The position numbers and the translations under genes are program-made. This document shows positions 9,856-55,927 of a stretch of DNA of 64,000 nucleotides, in pieces. Under the pieces are notes generated by a model, which saw only the letters and a program-made list of their open reading frames with translations, did not search any database and was not told the DNA's origin. Origin of the DNA: Odontesthes bonariensis (Eukaryota > Chordata > Actinopteri > Atheriniformes > Atherinopsidae); contig NC_134526.1 in NCBI RefSeq assembly GCF_027942865.1, forward strand, positions 12,184,284-12,248,283. Reading direction: 5' to 3'. The first letter of the stretch is position 1. Every line of letters starts with the position of its first letter.

Positions 9856-12800
9856 AGTCTTATCTGAGCCATTACACTATAGCTCCAAGGGTGGATCTTC
9901 ACACATGGTGAAAAGATAACTCTTGTTCTAGGTCAGCTGATCGTGTTGTGCTTTTACGATGTCATCACATGTGTTTGAACAACTCTGGATTCAGTCTGAA
10001 GACATGAACAGAAATAAAACTGTATTTTTTTGGCAAATCTCCACAGTGGTGCACAGTTGAGTATAAATGTTCTCATCACTAAATCAAACTTCCACAGCTG
10101 ACTATTTACATATAAACAGTTATCTTTTGTATGACGACTTTACTGAAATTTTACACGTGAACAAATAAGGTACTACCTGAATACACAACAAATAAAACAT
10201 TTCCACAATAGTTATGTGAATATAAGGAAAGGCGACAATAAAAATTACTGTTTCATTTTGCCGAAATGCTTGTCTAAAGTTCTTACTGAGAGAATTTTGG
10301 ATATTTTTGTTTTTTACTCTATAAATCAGGAAGTAATGTCTTTGGCCTCAAGATTTCTATCATAACCAGAATAAAATCTTAAATCATTACGGCTATGAAT
10401 GAGACATGAACAAACAAGCAATAAAGTTAGAAAGTTGAAAACATGCAAGTGTGCATTGTTTGTGAAATTCTGCATTGTTCCCGGAGACCTGTTTTGGTTT
10501 AAAACACAATGTAAAACACACATGTCAAAAGTTGAACTAAAATCTATCACCATGAAACTTCAGCAGCTGAGTGATTGACCTACACAAGTAATATTTGTCC
10601 GAATGAAAACTTAACTCCTTGAACACTCACAAACGCACAAAAACGTATATACCTAGAAACACCATCAGTTTAACTTTAAAGTGCGTAAACATATAAAATT
10701 ATTCAAAATCACTATATGAATTCTTAAATAAATGATAATGAACATGCTATTGGGTATAAATACTGGTTGAGTAATGTCAATTAACTGAATTGCTACATGA
10801 TGTCAGACAGCCTGGTTGTAATCACTGACATGGGACGTCCATTGTAGTGGACGGTTACTTTTTAAGTCACAGAAGAAAAATCTTAAGAAGCTACTTGGAT
10901 TAGATTTTGACCACATTACTCTGTACTGTATAGTTGAGCAGATAATATATTTTCTCCTGAATGAATCTAATGGAATAAAATATTTCGACAAATGTGTTCG
11001 ACAGACACATTTCCATCCCCATCTGCCATGTTGGATTCATGATGGAACATTTTAGTTTTAACAAATAATGTGGACAATAATCGTGCAGACATACAGAGAA
11101 CTACTACTTTTTTATTCAAATACTGTGGTTTTCCCAGAAGTCTGACCAACTTTTATATGTGGTGTACACAATGCAAGGTGGCTTAGTTGAATATATTCTG
11201 CATAAATAAACCAGGATGCTAATTAGAACCAATATGTAGTTTTATTTTCCTTTTTGTGGTAATGACAGAATTAAGAAAAAGTGAAGCAACACATTTAATC
11301 TGCTCTCTTTCCAGGCTGTTTAATACAGCTTAAGGCATGACTTTCCTCCTTGGGCAGACAATAAAGCTAATTTTAGCTAAATAATTGACCTTTTGCAGAC
11401 AAACTGAAACATACAGAGGTTGAGTCTGTGAGAGGTGCGGTGGTGGTCAGTGAAAGGGAGTGTAATTCTTACAAGGAGAAAAAAAGAAAAACAGCTGGCT
11501 CGCTTCTCATTGACTGGCAGGCATCTTTGGTCTCAAACATGACGCAACTGTTAAGGTGTACACTAAAGGCGCTGGATCCAGTGGGTTCTTATCTCCCCAA
11601 CTCCTCCCAAACAAGCAGCTGTCTGAGGACACCAGATGCTGCTGTGACAGTGTTTATCTCATAGATTGTGACTTGTGTAAACTTGCTACAGATGACTGTA
11701 TTATTGTTTGTGAAAAGAGGTCAAATTAATGTGGAGTCATTGCAGTAGAAGGGAATCTGTCCCCCATTACCTGGAGAACTATCATTTTAGTTTTTTCTAG
11801 GAATGCAGGTAGTAACTTCATATAAGCTATGCTCTCAGTACTTTCTTTAAATCCCTAAATGGCCATCAGGGTCACAATTACTAAGGGGTTGTTATCATAT
11901 TTCCCTATTTTTGGTGGCAGCATCCTGTTTCCAGGCAAGAACAAAGCACAAACAGCCAATCTAAAAGTTGAGTTATCCTCATCTTACAATTTCAGTCTGT
12001 CTTCATCAGAGTTGTCATTATTTTACTATAGAAAGTCATCGTTATTTAAGTGTGTTCAGCTTCTTCCCCTCATCTGAATGAATTGTAAACTATGCAATCG
12101 TGTTATCAGTCTTATAATATGTATTCAAATTATAGTAAGGGTGGTACAAGGTTAACACCAAGTAAAGTATTATGTCTTAGTTGTTGACATCATGGGATAA
12201 ACATTTCTCATTTTTAATCATAATAATGCTGATATTTAAATAAGTGAGAGTAAGTTTAAGTGTTCCCACGAAATGAAATGATGTCACGATGATCCACGGG
12301 GCTTGACAAGTAGTTAAGGCTGTCGGAACTGAGGGGAAACTCACGCGCGTGTTGTGTTGGTCCTCCCTCTGGTGGAAACTCTGCAAAAGGCACTACCCGT
12401 AACTGAAATGGTTAGTGAGCACGCAACTGTGGAAATCATGATCCCGACTGAAAGCAAGCAAGACTTGTGGTCCACATTTATTATGTAACTATTTTCCAAA
12501 ATGCACAAATTAGAAGAGAAGAATTTTACAGAAACGTTCAGAAAACAAACTACATAGCTGTGAGATTACACAAAGCAAGTGTGAGCTTTAAAATTCTGCA
12601 TGTATAAAAAGATAGATACTTAAATTAAAAAATTCAAAGTTTATAAAATTCAATCACAGAAAAGGGAATAAGAAAAATTGTGGCAAAATCTTTGAAAAAA
12701 AGTCATAGAAATTTTGACATCAATAGCCTATGTACTTTTGTTAAAAGAGTTACATTTTAGGCAAAATAATTATGAGTTTGTATTGACATATATTATTTCA

Positions 12801-13752
12801 ATATTCATATCTTACATGGGACATGCTTTCTTAAACCCAAATCTGTCACTTTCTGGTTCTCTGACAAATCCCACCAGCTTCACCAGTGCTTTCCATTATT
12901 TAGCAACCAAGTCATCTTAAATCTTCTAAGCACTTATGACATACACAGATACTTTCTAATCTTTCCCTACCACCAAAATACCTTCACATATAAAAGAAAA
13001 AAAAAAGACCATGGTACCGCAGCCTTCAGAGAATTTGTGAAATGTGGTCAATACATAACATTAATGTTTGTCTCCTGGTAATAAATCTTCCACAGCTTGG
13101 AAAATAAAAAAATCACGAGCCTCAGAAGTCCTGAATTAAGTCAGAATTTAAAAAAAAACTCAATATAAAAATACTCTGATGTGAATAAATCTTGTGTATA
13201 CGGTTGAGGTGTTGTCTTTTTTTTATTTAGTAGCACCAATGAGCTAGTTGATGCAAGGACACTTATCTAAGAAAAGGGTGGCTTTTGTTATTCCAAATGG
13301 CAGTAATGGTCACACATAATGGTGCTACTGTGCAAGAGCTATTGTACACATTAGAATTAAACACATACGCCTATTAGAAACTAACAGAAAACTAATATGG
13401 AATAAAACCAAAAATGTATAATCATGACCAGTATAATGAAATTTGAGAAACAGTTTTGACTTGTAAGTGCCACTACAGACAGTGCAGACAGGTGAATTGT
13501 TGCAAGACCAGAGTAAGCATTGCACCGCTGCTAAATGCTCACTTTATCACTCAACATACTAGTGATCACCACTGAGATTACAAAAAGACAACAGTGTATG
13601 AAAAAAAACTATGAGGATAATGCAAGCTGTCATGTCATCATCTGCACATCACAATGTACCTAAATTATTGAGGGTGAAAACAAATGCACAGAAAAACTCT
13701 GAACAAAACATATGTGGAGTCATGTAGCTGCTGTGAGCTGCAGGGGAGTGGT
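9856..13752. other. Region without a recognised gene; includes kank2 3' UTR
   Basis: AT-rich DNA with only short open frames and no globin-like exon on either strand. The right part must contain the kank2 3' UTR. Candidate minus-strand poly(A) signals (TTTATT on the plus strand) lie near 13222-13227 and 12477-12482, but I cannot tell which is used. Confidence 0.5.
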
Positions 13753-21306
<7,554 letters not shown>

Positions 21307-21348
21307 AATGAGCCTGTGGCTGCTTCTCAGTCACACACAAACTCTCAC

Positions 21349-24300
21349 CTGTGGAGACACAGAGAAGTTTAAATCATAAAAGAGCATACTGAATATAAAA
21401 AATAAAGCTTTTCTTGTATGTACTTATAGGAAAACAAAGTCAAAGCACTCATATGCAAGTTGTGTATCCTGAAACCAAACTCAACAAGATCTGTGTTTAC
21501 AAAGAGTGACTTCTTCACTGCTTCTGGTTTGAGTTCTTGCCAAAAATTGCTGCGGTTTTGGCCATGTTGTTCTTTCTGTACAATGAAAGAAAGTTTTTGG
21601 GTTTCTTTTACTGACCGAGTCACCTTCCTGCCTCCATCCCTAATTTTATCTGTTCATTTTTTGGAGCACAGTCGATTGTGTATTTGATTCTGTTCATAGC
21701 ATTCAGACAAGAGTTACTAGGGAAAGTTTCCTGGCAGCTAATTCCAGGACAGAGATTTGCCAGTTACAACCTTATTAGGAATCATCTGTGCGCACTAACT
21801 TCGCCTCTCAATTTAGGGTTTGCACACAGTCTTTGCTCCTTCTCCCAACTCGCTTTTTTTCCCCAACATCTGCCACCTAAAATTTCTTCTCTATTCGTCT
21901 TTTCTCTGGGCTTTTCTGCCCCCCCCCCCTTAACGTCAGCTGACGATCAGCAGTTCAGCTGGTCACTTTCTCTTACTTTTCTCCCAGTTAACTTTTTCAC
22001 TACGTTCACACAGAAAACAGTCAACTGCTGAAAAGTTACTTCAATGTACTCTTCATTCCAAAGTTAACTTAAACATTTGGACTTTTTATAAACAAAAGAT
22101 TGGGTTTTTTCCTTTCATGGAGAGTAACATGCTACCAACAACAATGTATTGCCCCTTCATGCCAGTTTGTGTCTGCTTGGAAAAGATTAACTTTCTAGGT
22201 CATCACTTTGTGGGAATGTAATGTTTAAGCCACCCACAGCATTAGTCAGTTGAACATCGTTATATTGCTGAGGCTTTAAAGAGCCAAGATCAGAAGCTGA
22301 AACCCACCACTTTCTTTCTAGAGGCATACTCAATTTGATTCAGTTTAAGAGTATGTCTCGTTTCTTCTGCTCTCCCTCTCTTGTCTTGTGACCCTCAGTG
22401 ACGCTTGCTCATTTGTGAAAAGTAGGGCACTTGGAAAGACTGACTAAACTGACTTGGTATTTTGAAGTGCTTCAGTCAAGTTAGGTTTCCCTTTTCTGTA
22501 TCCTTTTATCAATCACCCCCCCCCCCCCATACCAAAATGACCCATTGTTATAGAACTGTGATAATACTGAATGCATTCACATATAGACCCATTTTAAAAC
22601 TGGGACTTTAAAGCACTCCTGGCCCTATGGTGGTAAGAACAAATCACACTGGTAAACTTTTATTTGACAGAGCACCAAGAATAAGCTATCTTTCAGCTTA
22701 CACATGAGGCATTTATCAGATGGTTCAGACATAAATACTGAACATACTGTAGCAGGTTGTAAGAGAAAAAAGACAGATTGAAAAAAATCCATTTTTCATC
22801 ACAGATAAGATGCTCTTAATAAATCTGAATACTATTGCGAAACTTTAAAAATTAATTTTGGCTCCCTGCCTTCATACTTTACTTCAAGTGTCTGTTTATC
22901 TCCAGTGCAAGTGTCAGACTGATTATGGGTAGCAACTGTATGTGGCACATACAGTGTCACTATGACAAAATGTGTGAGAAAGTGAGAGCAGGGCACAGAC
23001 AAGAGGAGTGTCTGGAAGTGAGACACTGGGTGAGAGAACGTGGGAAGGAGGGTGGAGGACGGTACTGACAGGGGACAGTTGATGAGATATAATTAGAGTT
23101 GGCAGTTTAGCAACCAAACATCCCTGCCAGACATGAAGGCTGACGTTGTCCACTCAATTTTCTTTGATTCCAAAATGCAGTTCTGTTTTCCTTCAAGTCA
23201 TATCTTCACACTCATTACTCACTACCTCAAATATACATTCCCTCTTTACTTCTGTGGGAGCTATTCTGCCCACATTACTCCCCAGAAACACCCACACCAC
23301 CAGGCCTCCACATCTGCTTTTCCTTCAGTGGCTAACTGGGTGTTTCAGATGTGTTAGCATGTGTGTATGTATTCCCCTGAGTGTCTGAGTATGGCTGGGG
23401 CGGAGGCGCTGACCTTTTTCCCCTGGTCTCTCAGCTCTCAAACAGAGTTCCTTTGAGATGACATCTGAACAGAAACCAGTGTTTGCCCTTCCCCTGTGCC
23501 ATACTACAATTCTTCGGATGACTCTCCCTGACTAGCCTCATCCAGGACAAATGCCTTGCCCCAAATACCCCCCCCCCCTCCTACCTCCTTATACAGCTGC
23601 ATACCATACTAAAGGGAGCTAACACTGCCTGGTCTACTCCCTCCATTCCCTGCTATTAAGATTAAGCTTACCCTCAGGGGGCAAGATGCAGGTCATCCAG
23701 CACAAATTACATGTCTGTGGTATGTCCTGTAAGATGTAACGAGAATAACTGCATTGTGCTGCGACTTCTCTTGCATTGCACAACTGTTTTTTGCGCATGC
23801 AGTGAAGCTTTAGGTTTATTCATTTAATTTATGTCCAAACTCTTGCTAACATTTGAAGGTTTAAAAACTGGGTATGATTTACACTATGTATAAACATTCT
23901 TGTCTCTTTGTTGTGTCAGAGGATTGAGACCACCCAGACGAGTCATTTCAAATGCCAGGCTGCATATTGAGGTCAGCTCTCCTAAGTTTATCAGACTCAA
24001 CAGTTACCTAATTATTACTACCATTACAAAGGATTAAAGCGCAGTATTGCTAACTAAGAAATACCACGGTTTCCAACACCCAGGGAAGATCTTTATGGAT
24101 TTTTCCACTGCCTTACTGACTAAGACTCTGGTGATGGCTATTTTGCAGAACTTGGGAATGGTTTGTGAATTAGGAGAAAAGAGACTCATTTTCTGTTTCG
24201 TACCAGCCGCTGTGAGGATGGGATGTCTCCTCCCCAGGCTCCTTCCTCTCCTTTCCTTTATTTGCCCACTTACAGTCAGCACCTGTGGGAAAAAAGAATA

Positions 24301-27300
24301 AAGAAAACTTGAACACTGGCTGTCACTGTCTTACTGTAGAAGTTTGAGGCTTAGAAAAAATGAAAACAAAGCTGATATCTGGACTCAGTCATCAGGAGAC
24401 ATCAGTTAAACACCATTAAAAGTTTGCAGCTCTGTTGACACAAAGACAACGACGGACTTATGACAGGTTACAAGAGTAGCTTCTGCTAAACTATAAATAC
24501 AGGTTGCAAAGCCAGAAAAAAAAAGTACCAAAACATTCCAGTGGTTTTGACTGACAAGCCGGATGTAAAGACTATACCCCCATGAGATGCCAGTGGCTCT
24601 GATCTATTAGAATGAAGCCTGATCCATGTTTAAGTGCTCCTTTCCCAGCTTATTGAAACACCCCACCCCCACCCCCTTCCTAACTCCAGCTCAGGGCACT
24701 CTAATCAATTCAAGGCTGGGAGCGGGAGACTCCCTGCCATGTGATTGGGTAATGTGTTCAGTTTTCTGACTTATGTGTCTAACACTCCTAAATCCAGTGG
24801 GACAGACACACACCCTCCAGTTTCGTGGGAACAACCATCACCTTCACAGGCTAGACTGATTTCACGAGCCTTTTAATGCACTCCCATCACAGACCTAACT
24901 CTTGTGAGTGTCCATGGATAAGCTGCATGACGGTGTCTGCTGATTTTCATACTTTGGCTACAGCGGCTCAGAGTCGGACTGCTGTGTAAGAGTGGTCGAC
25001 ATTTTGTTTGAAGGCCGTGTAGCCTAAAAATCACTGATGGGTTACCTTTGCATAAAATTATGACATAACAAGCTGTTGTTCACTCCATTGTTTCATAATG
25101 GTGTCATGCTAGGACCACAGAGGGTGGAGGGGTAGTGGGAGAAATAGATCTTTTAGACTGGAACGGCAGCCAAATCACAAAGAGCCATTCATTGAGCTCC
25201 TAGTTCCACAGCTGGTTCTAATAGAAAGAAAGGAGGGGCATCTCAGAGACAGAAAGACTCAGAGAAACAGTATGTATATGTGCGGCAAGGAAATTTGCCT
25301 CAAAACAAACAAATAGTTGATGCAGCACTGTTATGGGCCCACACACTGACAGAAGGTGGAAATAAAAGAGTAGGACTCACTCAAAGTGGCTGATGTCTTT
25401 AGCTAGAGAGGGCCAAGGCTCAACACAACTGACAAAACTGATTATTTTTATGAAAATATTCTGATAGGATTTAAGGAACTTGTACACCATATTTAAAAAA
25501 AGTTAACTGTAACAGGAATAAGCAAAAAGTTCCCGTCAAACAGATAAACGACAGACTTATCTATGCAGAGCACTTAGTCATAAACCCTATATTGGCACAG
25601 ATTGCAAATACTTGTGTAAGACAAATACCAAACGTAACAGAGGAGCCGAACTAAACTCCCATCACCTCCCACACTACACATGAAAACACACAGATCCCTC
25701 AACACATCAACGCTGTCTGAGGTCTGAGGACTCCCACAGATCAACAAACACAGCTGTAGCTATTAAGCTGATTTATTCACGTAAGGGCACAAATTATATG
25801 AAAGCCAAATGATTTAGTCGTTTTTAATTTGCCTACAAAACTTCAGCCACAGCCTGCTGAGGAGAACACACCTTTTTCTACTGTCAGCTAAGCATAGAAA
25901 AGCTCTGAGATTCTCAGTGCTTTCTTAGTTTATGTGCCACTATCATCATACCAAGCTAATTGATGTTGCAAAGCAGAGATGATAGTTTGAGATCTGATGA
26001 AGAAAGGGTTACAGGAAAGGGATTTTCATCTATGTATTCCCTAAGGGCAAAAAAAAACAACACAGTAACTTCCTCCCAGCCCAAGAGAAAAAGTAACAAG
26101 AAGGAGAGCACAAACGAGAAGAAAAAATGGAGCATGGCTAGAAGAGGGAGAAAGCAGAGGAGAGCGGTACAGTATGTGAGGGACAGTGGGAGAGAGAATG
26201 TGAAGGAAGAAAGGCGAAACTGCAAGGGGAGGGGGAAAGAAAAAGATAGGCTGCTGAGAGTTTTAGGTGGAAACTTCTCAAATGAGAAGAACATGCCACT
26301 TCTCAGGTTTGGACTCCACCAGTATGAATCGCAGCAAGTTCTGCAGCAAGTTCTGCTACTGACACCAAAATTACTCTGCTGCTGTTAATGCAGGAGTAAT
26401 GTCAGAAAGCTCACAAAGACAGCTACAAGTGCTCTTCTTGAAGAGTAAATAAAGTCTGACCTTTTCTCAAAGTCATAAAAGGCTCTGCCTAGAAGATTAC
26501 AATCATTTGTATATTCCTCCCCCAAAAATAGTCTGACAATAGAGAATTCCTTTGACATGCAGTGCCAAGTTCAACCAAAAAAAAAAAACTATTGTTGAGG
26601 TTTTTCTCCCCAGACTAAGAGGCCACAAAGAAGACCTTAAAATAGATTCTAACAAGCACTTTAAATGTTACACAAAGGTCACAAAAGAAGACATACTTGC
26701 TGAGATATCTACTTATATTTCTTTGCTTTTCTCCATATTTTGTAACACAGAGGGCTTCATTCAGCCAACCTATTCTGAATGAATAATACATTTTTTAAAA
26801 ATTACAAGAAATCTCTTTGTTGTCACCAAGCATAATGTGGCTGAGCAGAGTACGTCAGCGCATAACAGAATGAGCCTTCACCGAGTGCACTGAAACCAGA
26901 TGAGCTCATATCAACATATTAATACAGTGCGTTATAATGCTTGAAGGCACATGTGGTGTTTGGCTAATGTGAGCTTTAACTTCAGGACAGTGAAATCATA
27001 ACCCATATGGGATGTCACCTCCAGAACTCTTTGCCCTTTAGCAAAAAGCCCTGTTTTTCACATTAAAGAGCGGTGGTGTGGAAGAGCAGACGGTGCTGGG
27101 CTGGAACAGTTTGGTCGTAGCCAGAGTAAGGCCAAAAGGAGGGGCTGGCCAGCTCACATTACTCCTGGAACAGGAGCAGAGTAAACACCCGCCAGTCTAC
27201 TATTGGTCATTGTGCTGACCTTCAACAGGAAACTGAGCAAGGGTGGGGCTGAGCGGCAAGGAGCGGCACCGGAAAAAGGACACACTCAAAAAAATAACTT

Positions 27301-30300
27301 TTGGGACAAAATTCCTGAGCAGCTGTGGAGGTGGAGATTAAGACTGATGCCGAACAGAGAAGCAGAGTGCGACACTGTTGTCAGGAAAATGCAATGTCTG
27401 GAGAGAAGGACAGTGAAGACCAGACAGCAGGAAGGTTTTTGGTGGAGAAAAAAACAGAGCAATGATGGGGTGAAAAGATCACGTCGGTCTGTGTTGTGGT
27501 ACAGACTGGACAGCACAGCAAAGCAGAGCAGAGGAAATGGAAATTTAATACGGCAGTGATTTAGTCGAGTGGATCCCTCTCAGGGATTTCACCAATTACT
27601 TCCTGATATGGAGAGACCTGTTGATCAAAATACTCAGTGGACTCAAAGGCAACAAACCATGACAAGAAATCATTCACCTCACAGACAATTCCAGTACATT
27701 TATGTCATTTACAGGACAGAGCAGTCCACCCGCCTTCTGAGTCATTCATGTATTAAAGGAGATCAGTGAGATTATTCAAGAAGAGAATGCATTACTGTCC
27801 CTAGGACCTCAAAAGCCAGATTTGGACCATATGCTCACTATAAACATCCCTACACTGGTTTTGTAAATGAGCAGTGTTAAGTAGGAGTATTAACTTGCTG
27901 TGTTCACTTAATGAGATGGTGCATTAGAACAGTATAATAGGGTTTTATATTCATCTCTAAGTTATAAAGTAACCCATCTCTTGCATAAAAATGTCTTGTT
28001 TTAGTGTCCAAAAACTATATTGTGCTGGTGATAATAACTCGTGTAGTTTGCTTTGAAAACGTTGAAAAACAACAAACTAGTTGGGTTTCCGCTAATTTCT
28101 GATTCAAACAGTGTACCTGCAGCCACAATAACATCAAAACACAACCTGACAGTTTCTGTATGAACTAAAAAAGGAATTAAACAAAGTTATAGATACTTAT
28201 ACAACAAACCTTTCTCATATCAAGAGATGGAAGATACACAGTATAATGTTTTGTAATGTTTTAACAGAACAGATCATTAAATGAATCATGCAGTAAAACT
28301 GTAAAAAACTAATCTGTAGTAAATCAAAATTGGGACAGAAAGTCTCATGAAGATTCAGGGTGTAATTTCATTAGTCTCGCTAAACCATTTAAGTGCCCGG
28401 CGTGTGGCCCAGTGTGCAAATGGGGTTTATAGCCCTGCATGCCATCACAGCACCCCTGGGTCCCAACACCGTAATGAGACAATCACATTCCAGCTCGGCC
28501 AAAAACCTGCTGAGGGAAACTCCAGCAGCAGACAGATCTGACCATAGATTCTCAAATTGCAGTCTCAGGATTCTCTGATGGAATTCCTTGGGGTACTTCA
28601 TACACCAGGAAGAGACGGGTTTCACTGTTAATGCAATCATACTCACTAGCTCTCAAATTAGAGGGAATTATCTGTCGACGACTTATTTGGTCCATTTTAT
28701 GGCCCAAGAGTACATACTACTTTCATGAAGAATAATGTTCCATTTTTGTTAAAACTGCTGTGGAAAAAGGAGGAAAACTCTGCAGGACTTTACTTTCTGA
28801 GCTCCTGAACTGCACTAAAATATGATGGTACACTTTCAGAACTGTTACTATCCTGTTCACGAGACAACATAAGAGTAAAGACCCTCTCAGTGCCATGCAG
28901 CTGCTCCAAGCTATTCCCCGGCGTTAGGTGATTTAATAGTTTGCGAGCCATTACACAACAGCAGGACAGTGGTGTATTGTATGATGCAGTGTAGCAGGCT
29001 GATGACTACACCCCCACATCCTGCCAAGTTCTGCCCAAGTTCTGCATGTCCAACATGAAAACAACATCTGACGTGTTTACAGACCAGTCAGGTCAATGAG
29101 CAACTCAGGCTGCGTCATAAAGCATCATGTCTCATGAAAATCTAGAGTATGGGTTCTTAAACAAATAATGCAATCAATATAATACATAAGAATTATATCT
29201 AGGATTTCGGTGGAACTCTTTAGTATTAGTATTAGTAACGTGCTTAATAAGGTTTTACTAACTGGCTTTTTTGAGAAAGAATCACCAATATACTTCAAGA
29301 AAAATAAGTGTTACAGATACAAAAGCAGTTCATTCGAGTTCATTTACACTCCACCTGCCCTGTTGACATACAACTCCATTAACTTCACCCATAAAAACTA
29401 CTCTCGGTGACAACAGGCCTGCCTCTGCCGCCGGGACCAACAAATGTGAGGGGCAAGAAGCGCAAAGAAAAACATCTGGAAGTAATGAGAACTTGCAGGA
29501 TGCCTAAGACCCACCCTCTCCCCAGAGTCCTCGCGGGCTTAATTGAGTTTTCCAGTTTTCAATGAAATGAAAAATGCTCGGATGTTGCAAATAGACATGT
29601 GGAAGATATCTTTACGAAGACTGAATAAACCCAAGCGAGTTGTTTTGGAAGAGACGGTGTTGATAACTGATAATGTAGCCTAATACAGGCAGCAGTTTTA
29701 TCAGAGGACGAGGTTGCGAGACGAAGTCCTTTGCATGATCTATCAAAATGACCAAACAGACCTCATGTAATGAATTTTACAGTGATGGTCAACACAGGCT
29801 CCGCTTTTCGCGAGATAAGAAATAACAAGAGGAAACCCAAAGAAAATGTGATTTGGATGAACTCGCGCTTCGATGTGGCAGACGCACTTTGGGGCCAGAG
29901 AGCAATGTTATTATTGTCTAGATTTAAGCTATTAAGGGTAATCTTTGGTTAACGGCGCTTCTTGTCGCCGTGCGACGCCTCCGATGATGCTCTGAACAAA
30001 AAGACACGCACCAAGGAGCGACCACGAGACACAGTTACACATTCCTCTGAAGGTTCACAAACGCTGATGGGAAATTACGAAACCCACTTGGTCTCAACAT
30101 TTAGGCATAACTACAAAGGTGTAAGTGTATCTAGGGTAGGTTTTTGGTATTAAGGATCCGTTAATTCAGGGGGGGAAAAGGACCGGCGTAATGGGAAGCA
30201 CCGTCGCTTCACAAAAGAAGTCCCAATAAGGCGCGTCGTCCAAAGCGCTCTAAAACACAGTTCAACAAAGAGTCAAAGGTATTTCTCAGACAGAGGAAAT

Positions 30301-30322
30301 GGAACTTATCTGCCGCTCTTAC
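21349..30322 (-). other. Probable first intron of kank2
   Basis: The ATG-bearing exon has an acceptor (CTCTGTGTCTCCACAG, exon from 21348), so at least one noncoding exon lies upstream. The roughly 9 kb to the next good donor at 30323 shows no coding exon: only low-complexity purine- or pyrimidine-rich patches and C runs. Enhancers or further untranslated exons may be here; I cannot point to one with confidence. Confidence 0.45.
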
Positions 30323-30500
30323 CTTCCTTCTGGAAATCCTTACAGCCTTCTCGGCCCAGGAGCGCTCACTGTCAGAGACAAAAACACTGCAGCCAAGATG
30401 CTCCGGGCCCCCTCCCGCTCCTCTTAAAGGGCCAGCAGCCACCAGGACAAACAGAAGGCTCGTGCACTCAACCTCTATCAGGGACGTCTGCAATTACCTG
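30323..30500 (-). promoter_or_regulatory. kank2: Candidate first noncoding exon and promoter of kank2
   Basis: A GC-rich block on the minus strand ends in a strong donor, GAAGGAAG|GTAAGA (exon end 30323). Just upstream are CCCTTTAAGAGG and a GGGAGGGGGCCCGG stretch. It lies between the end of dock6 and the first kank2 coding exon, where a kank2 first exon is expected. The start site is not resolved, and linkage to the coding exons is inferred. Confidence 0.4.
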
Positions 30501-30559
30501 AAAGAACCTTACTGACGTCCAAGAACTTCAAATGACTTTAAAGTCCCCTTGGGTTCCGC

Positions 30560-32362
30560 CTACAGAGCCAATATGGTGCAATCTTCAGGTCTTTTATAAA
30601 AGTAAGAATAGGAATAACTCTTAGTATAAGCAGGACATCAAGTATCTCTAGAACTTCCAAGCCTAAGAACACAAGAATACCTTCAAGTAAACATTTGCTT
30701 TGTTTTTTCAAATATAGCATCACTGCAAAATTATTAACAGAAAGTTTTGCATTCTAACAAAATCATTATATTTTACAGATACTAAACAACAATTGACAAT
30801 AATATGCAGGCATTTCTGCCAAATTTAAGTCTCTTGTGAAACACAAATGTGTTTGATGCAATTCACAAAGTCAGAAAAGATTAAGATATTATATCTCGCT
30901 GTGATACCAAGAGTATTAAGTTAAGAATACCTACTTAAAGCTCATAAATGGGTAAAAACAGATAAAGGAAACACAGTCATTTAAAAATGTTTTTTTTTTT
31001 TTTTTAGTGACAGTGAATAACTAATAAACTTACAGTGGTGGTAATAAGTGCTAAATAGGCTACAATGTGTAACCAGTGTCTATTGTACAGCACCAGAGTG
31101 AAAAGCTGGCCAGTGAAGTAGGAAGAGATATTTAATAGATGGCAGTGTAAATAAATAAAAATATGATTGATAAAAAAATAAAAAAAAAACAGTCTCCAGC
31201 CTTGTAAAATAACAAAAGCATGGATAGTAGTTACAGTGTTAATGTGCCACAATATGTTTAGAATAGTGCAATTTAACAGATACAGTAGTAGGAAAAGGCT
31301 ACATTACATGCAAATTTTCAGCAAGCAGTGGTGAAGGGATACAAAACATTTTGAGCAGTTCACGAAAAATAGAAAAAAATGACTTGCCTACACAGGCAAA
31401 GCATATTCTGTTATCACACAGCACTGCAGCTTGATAGTAGATGCCACACTTGGAACATATTCGTGTGGGTGCTTCTGCGATAAACATCTCATGTGACTGC
31501 AGTGCATTACAGAGGAAATTTCACAGTAAAAAAAAAAACAAAAAAAAAAAAAAAAAACAACTCATTTAAAACATCCCATTTTCTGAGGCCCTCGCTTGCA
31601 CAGAAAGAGCCCACTAACTTAATATCGAATAATCATAACAAGACATGATCAGATAAACGTGACAACTTGAGGGAGGAATGTCAGTTATTTGGTCTACTGA
31701 CAACCAACGAAAAAAAACTCCCTGTGAACATTTTAGAACTACGTCTGGCAGTGACTGCTACCAGGGATGGTTTAGAAAAATATTTTATACAAAAAAAAAA
31801 AAAAAAAAAAAGCCATGACACAAAACAGACCACCTACAGCCTCTTCAAAAGGCAAAAAGAAAAATGCTACACCTCAAAACTTTTCAATACAAAATATTTG
31901 GTAGCTCTTGTCTTGTAAAAGTTAAAGCCAGATCAAGCTCAGAGATTACTTTAGGTTGTCAGTGAGAAGATTACGGTACTTTGGAAAGCCCTTTTTTTTT
32001 TTTTTTTTAAATGCAGGCATCTTAAGAGCCTCACTCCAAATGACAATGTTTACAGAGCAGATAACCTTCCAGTATAAACAGCTGAGATTTTTTCCAACAG
32101 AGGTGTGAGAGTGTGTGTGGGGGGGGGGGGGGTTTAGCAGGAAAAGAGGTGACAACTAGCTGTGTGTGGTGGATTGGGGGGGTTAAGTCATGACTGGGTG
32201 GCCAGGCAGCCGGAGGGGGTAAAATAACGGGCAAGATGAGGAAGAGGATGGTGCTTGTGACAGTTGGTGTGCGGTGTTGTTGGGGGAGGGGCAACAGACG
32301 GGATGAGATGGTGCTAATTTCTAGAGCTTGTCGCTCTGCGTCGTCTTCCAGTTTTCTGCACC
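30560..32362 (-). other. dock6 3' UTR and dock6-kank2 spacer
   Basis: From the dock6 stop codon to the putative kank2 first exon. The stretch holds several A- or T-homopolymer tracts (near 30988, 31529-31558, 31792-31810, 31990) and a run of 14 G at 32119-32132, and no gene. The poly(A) site of dock6 was not located. Confidence 0.5.

Positions 32363-55927
<23,565 letters not shown>

Noticed and set aside
24279-24292. Possible extra kank2 untranslated micro-exon (CCCACAG|GTGCTGACT|GTAAGT)
   Set aside because: Acceptor and donor motifs are good but only 9 nt apart and noncoding; cannot be supported without transcripts.
25956-26388. Opposed frames of 112 and 142 aa in kank2 intron 1
   Set aside because: Purine-rich low-complexity DNA giving Lys/Arg- or Phe/Leu/Ser-rich translations; no domain or splice context.
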